NCBI RefSeq assembly: GCF_018873765.1
Contig: NC_057926.1
Location: 53,147,378 to 53,211,377 of the forward strand
Direction of reading: 5' to 3'
Length of the DNA stretch: 64,000 bases
Source of the DNA: Telopea speciosissima
Lineage: Eukaryota > Streptophyta > Magnoliopsida > Proteales > Proteaceae
Made by a program: the position numbers and the translations under genes. Each line of letters opens with the position of its first letter. Within the stretch, counting starts at the first letter, position 1. The notes under the pieces are model-generated. The model was given only the letters and a program-made list of their open reading frames with translations, did not search any database and was not told where the DNA came from. Positions 60,147 to 64,000 of the stretch are shown here, piece after piece.

Positions 60147-61030
60147 TTGTTTTTTTTTTGGGTAAGAAATAAATTTATTGAGAAAGAGAGCAGTTACAAG
60201 CAGGGGCTTCAGAAGCGCATAGCGTTTGAAGCCACTGAGTGGATATGGGCCATTCTATCCTGCTCGGAGAGAGAAGGCCTTTCCTTGCCAAGGTGTCAGC
60301 TATCTGATTTACACACTTAGGAATATGGGAGAAAGATAATTGCTGAAATTTAGATAAAAGGTCCCTGATGTCTGCCAGCACTGCAATGGAGGTGACAGGG
60401 GGCCGTCAATTTGCATCTAGACCGTTGGGGTGGTTGATTAGCACTAGATTGTCTGATTCCACTTGTAGCTTGAGAAAGCCTTTGTCCAGGGCTGTACTGA
60501 GAGTGCTGCGCACAATAATGGCCTCGCCTTGGAAGATGGAAGTAAAGTGCATGGCCTCGGACATGGAGTTTAGGGTTTTGCCCTGTGAGTCCCTGAAGAT
60601 GGAGCCAATGCCACCATTAGAGTGTTGGAGTGATGCATCAAAATTAGCCTTGACTGTATATGTGGGCGGGGGTGACCAAGATGGGTTTTGGGTGGTGTTT
60701 GGGCAGGTGGTTATCGGGTGTGGAGGGGAGATGGGGTTGGCTTGAAGGTACTCTGAGAAGGAGCAATTGGCTTTGTTGAAGATGTCCAGGGGAGACCATT
60801 TATGGTCATTAAAGATGAGGTCATTCTACGAGGTCCATAGGTGCCAGCAGATGAAGCTAGCAAGGGCAAGGTCCTCACGAGCTTTCTTTTTATCCCTAGA
60901 GAAGAAAGGGTCCCAGCCTTCATCTACTCTGCAACTTGAGACCAAAGTTCTCTATGAGAAGCCTTTTAGCAAGTGGCGCTTTGGAGAACCAGTAGGTCTA
61001 TTTGGCAATGAACAAACATCTTATGACTGA
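60147..61030 (-). mobile_element. L1-type LINE 3' end with RNase H domain
   Basis: Minus strand. Starts within the C-terminal part of ORF2 ('LASFICWHLWTS'), then a plant RNase H domain: 'VKANFDASLQHSNGGIGSIF', 'FQGEAIIVRSTL', 'LQVESDN' and 'CVNQIADTLARKGL', i.e. all four acidic catalytic residues are present. At least one stop (a Trp codon turned TGA) breaks it at about 60410. The frame ends 'CNCSLSQ', followed by a 15-base 3'UTR and a poly(A) tract (60149-60160 as T's), a genuine LINE 3' terminus. It is inserted in the upstream flank of mTERF copy 3. 5' truncated; left limit of coding DNA approximate. Confidence 0.85.
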
Positions 61031-61318
61031 GTTATTGGAGCTTTTAAATCGATGTCTTCATGGACCATAATTTTTTGGGAAGAATGACCGGATTACACAA
61101 AATCAGGTTTAGTTATACAAAATAAACCACTGATTGATGCAGTTAACAAAAATACACTACTATGGGTTTGGATTTACAAAACTATCCAAAATATTATTTC
61201 TCTCACAAATAAAAATGTCTTGTGACAATTTTACCCCACCTCCCCTTCTCTGGTCACCGATCACAGATCTTTGCCCACACGCCCCAACCCCCTGTTACAC
61301 CACAACCCACCCCAATTT

Positions 61319-61506
61319 GGATCCTCTACTGCCGAGCTACCCCGTCCTGCCATGCTACGTAGACACAACAAGGTAGGAAATTACCGCTTTACCCCTGCCA
61401 AAGCATTTTGCCCAAGTGGGGGTATAGCGATCATTTCCCGCCTTACTTTGTTGGCGTAGCATAGCAGGACGAGGTAGCTCAACAGTAGAGGATCTGGATC
61501 CTAATC
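61319..61506. mobile_element. Hairpin MITE
   Basis: Long inverted arms: 'ggatcctctactg', 'gagctaccccgtcctgccat' and 'gctacg' at the left pair with the reverse complement at 61430-61506. The loop holds 'gggtatagcgatcatttccc', again the core motif of the hairpin family at 19187, 46831 and 62995. 'tttggatcc' and 'tctggatcc' at the two ends may be a decayed 9-bp target duplication. Confidence 0.7.
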
Positions 61507-61886
61507 CACCCCACCTTCCCCTACCCCCTTCGTCTTCTTCCTGCAATCCTCTTTTCTTCTTATTTTTTTTTGTTTGGTAAAAGCTTCTTCCTTCTTCCTA
61601 CAATCCTGATTCTTGTCCGATAGTTGTCTCGAAGCAAAGTGCAATGGTAGGAGAGGTGGAACCATGTCACACTGTGCGACGACTGCGAGTTGTACGGGAT
61701 ACCCAGGGTGGGGCGTGGACCATGCCGGTTTGGGATGGTGGGCAAGCAAACACACCCCAGGCGGGGGTTGTGGGTCATGCCGATCTGGTGTGGCGGACAG
61801 GCAAAGACAATGGTAAAGTTTGCAAAGTCGACAACAACACTAATCTTCTTCAGAGTGACATGTAAAATCCAAGTCAAGGTGGAGAT

Positions 61887-62241
61887 TGTTGGGTTTGAGT
61901 GTGTCTTGTATTTTGTGGGTCCACATAAATGTAATTAGTCTGTATTTGTTACTGGGACAGGTTTTGGGTCCATTAAATGTAAGGAGGTAGAATTGTACTT
62001 GTGTGGGGATTAGGGTTTTAGGTTTCTCTATATATTCTTTGTGTGGAAAACCCTGACAACAAGCAAAGGAGAATACTTTGTGAGGTGGAGAGTAGTGTAG
62101 AGAGCTTTTTAGGAAATAATGGAAATTTTCTGGTTCTCTCAGGTGGATGTAGGAAATCTTGTCGAACCAAGGTAAATTCCTTGCATTGTATGTGATTGTT
62201 CGTTTGGGTTCTTCCTCGTGGTTGTGCATTTGTCTCCAACA
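61887..62241 (+). mobile_element. Ty1/copia-type LTR remnant
   Basis: A 355-bp stretch with copia-type LTR ends (5' 'tgttggg', 3' 'ccaaca'), preceded by a polypurine-type tract 'aaggtggaga', so this would be a 3' LTR with a little internal sequence to its left. A TATA-like 'tctatatattc' lies near 62026. No matching second LTR or coding part in the window. A fossil. Confidence 0.65.
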
Positions 62242-62985
62242 CACTTTTGATCCTAATATATTTATGAGAAAAATAAATTAGAAATAATTGGCCGTATCAT
62301 ATAGGTTGATCTAATTCCATTCCGGTGACTATCAATACGAAGCATCTAGACTCGAAATGCACTTAGACTTAGTCTCCTATGAAATGACCATCCTGCCTCA
62401 TGAAAAGTAGAAATCCTGCTACTATTGATGCTTCCACATGCAATCCCATTGGCTCTCATGTTGGCACAGGAGCCACACTCGTGGATAGAAAACTCTCCTC
62501 CATAACATATAGTTATCAAATGGGAAAAGGTTCTCAAGCCGCCGGGGCAGACTATACTAACACCCCTGTGGGACTATCTCTCTCATGCTCGTATGAAATG
62601 ATCTTGTTGCCCTTGAATATGTTCAAAATTTGCTTGTAAGAGTTATCAAACAGGTTACCTCAATAAGAGGGTTCATTATCTGATTATCAGCAAAAGAGAC
62701 AAAGATAGAGGTTTATTGAAAATGTGAACTAGGACTCCATCATAGACTCATTCAATACACCATGAAGACTGACCCTTATTGGAGAGCAACTAACTATTTC
62801 ATTAATCGAATATAACTTAGCTTTAAAGTAGCATGTCCCCATCCTTGTCCTATTTCTCTTCTATTTTATATTTTTTATTAAAAAATAATTGGCAATAAGA
62901 GGAAACATCTATATTAGACAAATGTAATAATAGAGCATGCTATAAAAATTTTATTTTAATTTTTTAAAAGAAGACAAAACATAGA
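62242..62985. other. Intergenic, no gene seen
   Basis: 62618-62670 is related to 43098-43150 ('gagagttatcaatcaggtt'-like). Otherwise AT-rich without features. Confidence 0.45.
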
Positions 62986-62994
62986 TGAGAGCAA

Positions 62995-63169
62995 GAATTT
63001 TTATCGTCTATGATTCCCTGTCCGGTACGGTTCCTATAGTCCTCTAACAAGAGGGGGGTGGACCTCACCAAGGCAGAGTTCGATCAGGGAGTGGAATGGC
63101 CAATTTGCCCCCCTTAGTCAGAGAATTGTAGGAACTATACTGGACAGGGAACCATAGGCAATAAAGGTC
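62995..63169. mobile_element. Hairpin MITE with perfect 9-bp TSD
   Basis: A 175-bp near-palindrome: arms 'gattccctgtccggtacgg' and the complement of 'actggacagggaacc'. Core 'gtggacctcaccaaggcag' as in the elements at 19187 and 46831. Flanked by a perfect 'tgagagcaa' duplication at 62986-62994 and 63170-63178. Mutator-like MITE. Confidence 0.9.
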
Positions 63170-63519
63170 TTGAGAGCAATGGGAGTGCTTTACTCAGGCA
63201 AGTCGTCCGAGTCAAGTTAAAAAATAAGAAAACTTGTTAAGAGTCATGTAAACTCGCTTAGTATAAAAATTGGCCAAACTTAGCCTAAGTTTATCTGCTT
63301 CTTAAGAGACTCGGTCTTTACGCTCGAGTCACATAAAACTTGTCGAATTCGGTCAAAAACTGTATTTCTCTACTTCTCTCCGGCCAGATATGTTAAACCC
63401 TTGAAATTCTTCCCCATGTCATATGTATTTCAACAGGAAAACCTTTAGAGAGTGATAGATGTCATAGAGGCCCTCAATGTTACTGCCATTTCTAAGATGA
63501 AATGACGAGAAAGGAAAAA

Positions 63520-63690
63520 AAATGAGCTTATCTCCTTTAGTGAATTCCATCTGATCCATTCCTTTCCCAATGTGCCTATGCAAGAAAGCCCTCTTCCTAA
63601 ACATGGTTGTGAACTGCTCTGCTCGCTCACCCTCTTGAACATCTATTAGATGGAGATTGAGTTCTCAATGAATGTTGATGGTACTATTGT
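63520..63690 (-). pseudogene. Beta-tubulin C-terminal pseudogene fragment
   Basis: The minus strand matches the end of plant beta-tubulin: a 'STFIGNSTSIQE'-like stretch (two stops at 'QE'), then 'MFKRVSEQ', then after a 5-nt duplication of 'agcag' the frame continues as '[12 protein letters not shown]' and '[11 protein letters not shown]' (normal: [26 protein letters not shown]). Similarity stops there. No intron, no tail, no further tubulin exons. A short dead fragment. Confidence 0.8.
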
Positions 63691-63841
63691 GATCATATGA
63701 ACAAAGTCAAAGAAGATTCTATGATGTCGTAGAAGGAAAGGAACATTGAATTTAAAACTTTAGGAAAAACTTGACTCGTCCTGACCAAGTTTGACTCGTT
63801 CAACTCACCAGGTTTTGGAATCTAGAGAGGGCGAGACAAGT

Positions 63842-64000
63842 TTTTTTTTGATGAAATAAGAAAAGTTCTATATTAAGATAAAGGAACATATACAGTATTT
63901 TTCACCTGGGCATAGCGAGCCAAGTTACGAGCTATAGCTATACAAAAACGATCTCCTTGCTTATCATAACAAACATCATGATATAAGTCCGAAATATAAA
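63842..64000 (-). mobile_element. Probable LINE 3' end, cut by the window edge
   Basis: A minus-strand frame, open to the right edge, ends 'RFCIAIARNLARYAQV' ... 'VYVPLS' and a TAA. After ~30 bp ('atatagaacttttcttattt') comes an A-tract (T's at 63841-63849). This layout equals the L1 3' end at 60147. The protein itself is not clearly recognised. Confidence 0.45.

Noticed and set aside
61501-61880. Overlapping frames on both strands near the copia LTR
   Set aside because: No recognisable domain in any frame; probably internal or flanking sequence of the LTR fossil.

Overview
This window is nuclear DNA from a flowering plant. The evidence is plant-type genes with short introns (aconitase, a BAG6-like ubiquitin-domain gene, an organellar mTERF cluster, an F-box gene, a BPA1-like gene), plant L1 and RTE LINEs, an Au-type SINE, Ty1/copia remnants and many Mutator-like miniature elements. 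The species cannot be fixed. An early-diverging eudicot or similar lineage is only a guess.

Layout. Positions 1-25634 are one satellite block with a monomer of about 186 bp. It holds five copies of a truncated L1-type LINE fragment. Satellite lies in forward orientation left of each LINE fragment and in reverse orientation right of it, and then turns back to forward at a recurrent palindromic centre. The block is built from higher-order units: a pair of about 6.48 kb and a set of about 2.44 kb. From 25.6 to 27.2 kb is repeat debris with an RTE LINE 3' end. From 27.4 to 32.3 kb, on the minus strand, lie the 5' half of a BAG6-like gene and the first six exons of a mitochondrial-type aconitase gene, both without their 3' halves.

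From 32.7 to 41.0 kb lies a duplicated block. Each copy carries a piece of aconitase 5' DNA and a gene-sized element with long terminal inverted repeats and a 9-bp target duplication (Pack-MULE-like), which contains a conserved 56-codon frame. Three related mTERF genes, all on the minus strand (34.2-35.2, 37.4-38.6 and 58.9-60.0 kb), are in different stages of decay. From 41 to 47.7 kb is an accessory stretch: a copia fossil interrupted by a SINE, an LRR fragment and several hairpin MITEs.

The best candidate for a live gene is at 48.05-49.90 kb (+): an F-box/FBA protein whose second exon encodes a degenerate RNase H-like domain. It has a credible TATA box and a 5'UTR intron, but one in-frame break lies near the end of exon 1. 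Next come the terminal exon of a BPA1-like gene (50.6-51.2 kb, minus), a 1.29-kb fold-back element with a 9-bp target duplication, AT-rich DNA, the third mTERF copy with an L1 3' end in its upstream flank, a copia LTR, a hairpin MITE, a beta-tubulin pseudogene scrap and a probable LINE end at the right edge.

The genes do not form a pathway. The window reads as a repeat-rich (perhaps pericentromeric) region that has collected, duplicated and broken pieces of host genes. The most unusual items are the LINE-bearing alternating satellite, the F-box/RNase H-like gene and the duplicated Pack-MULE-like element with its preserved small frame.
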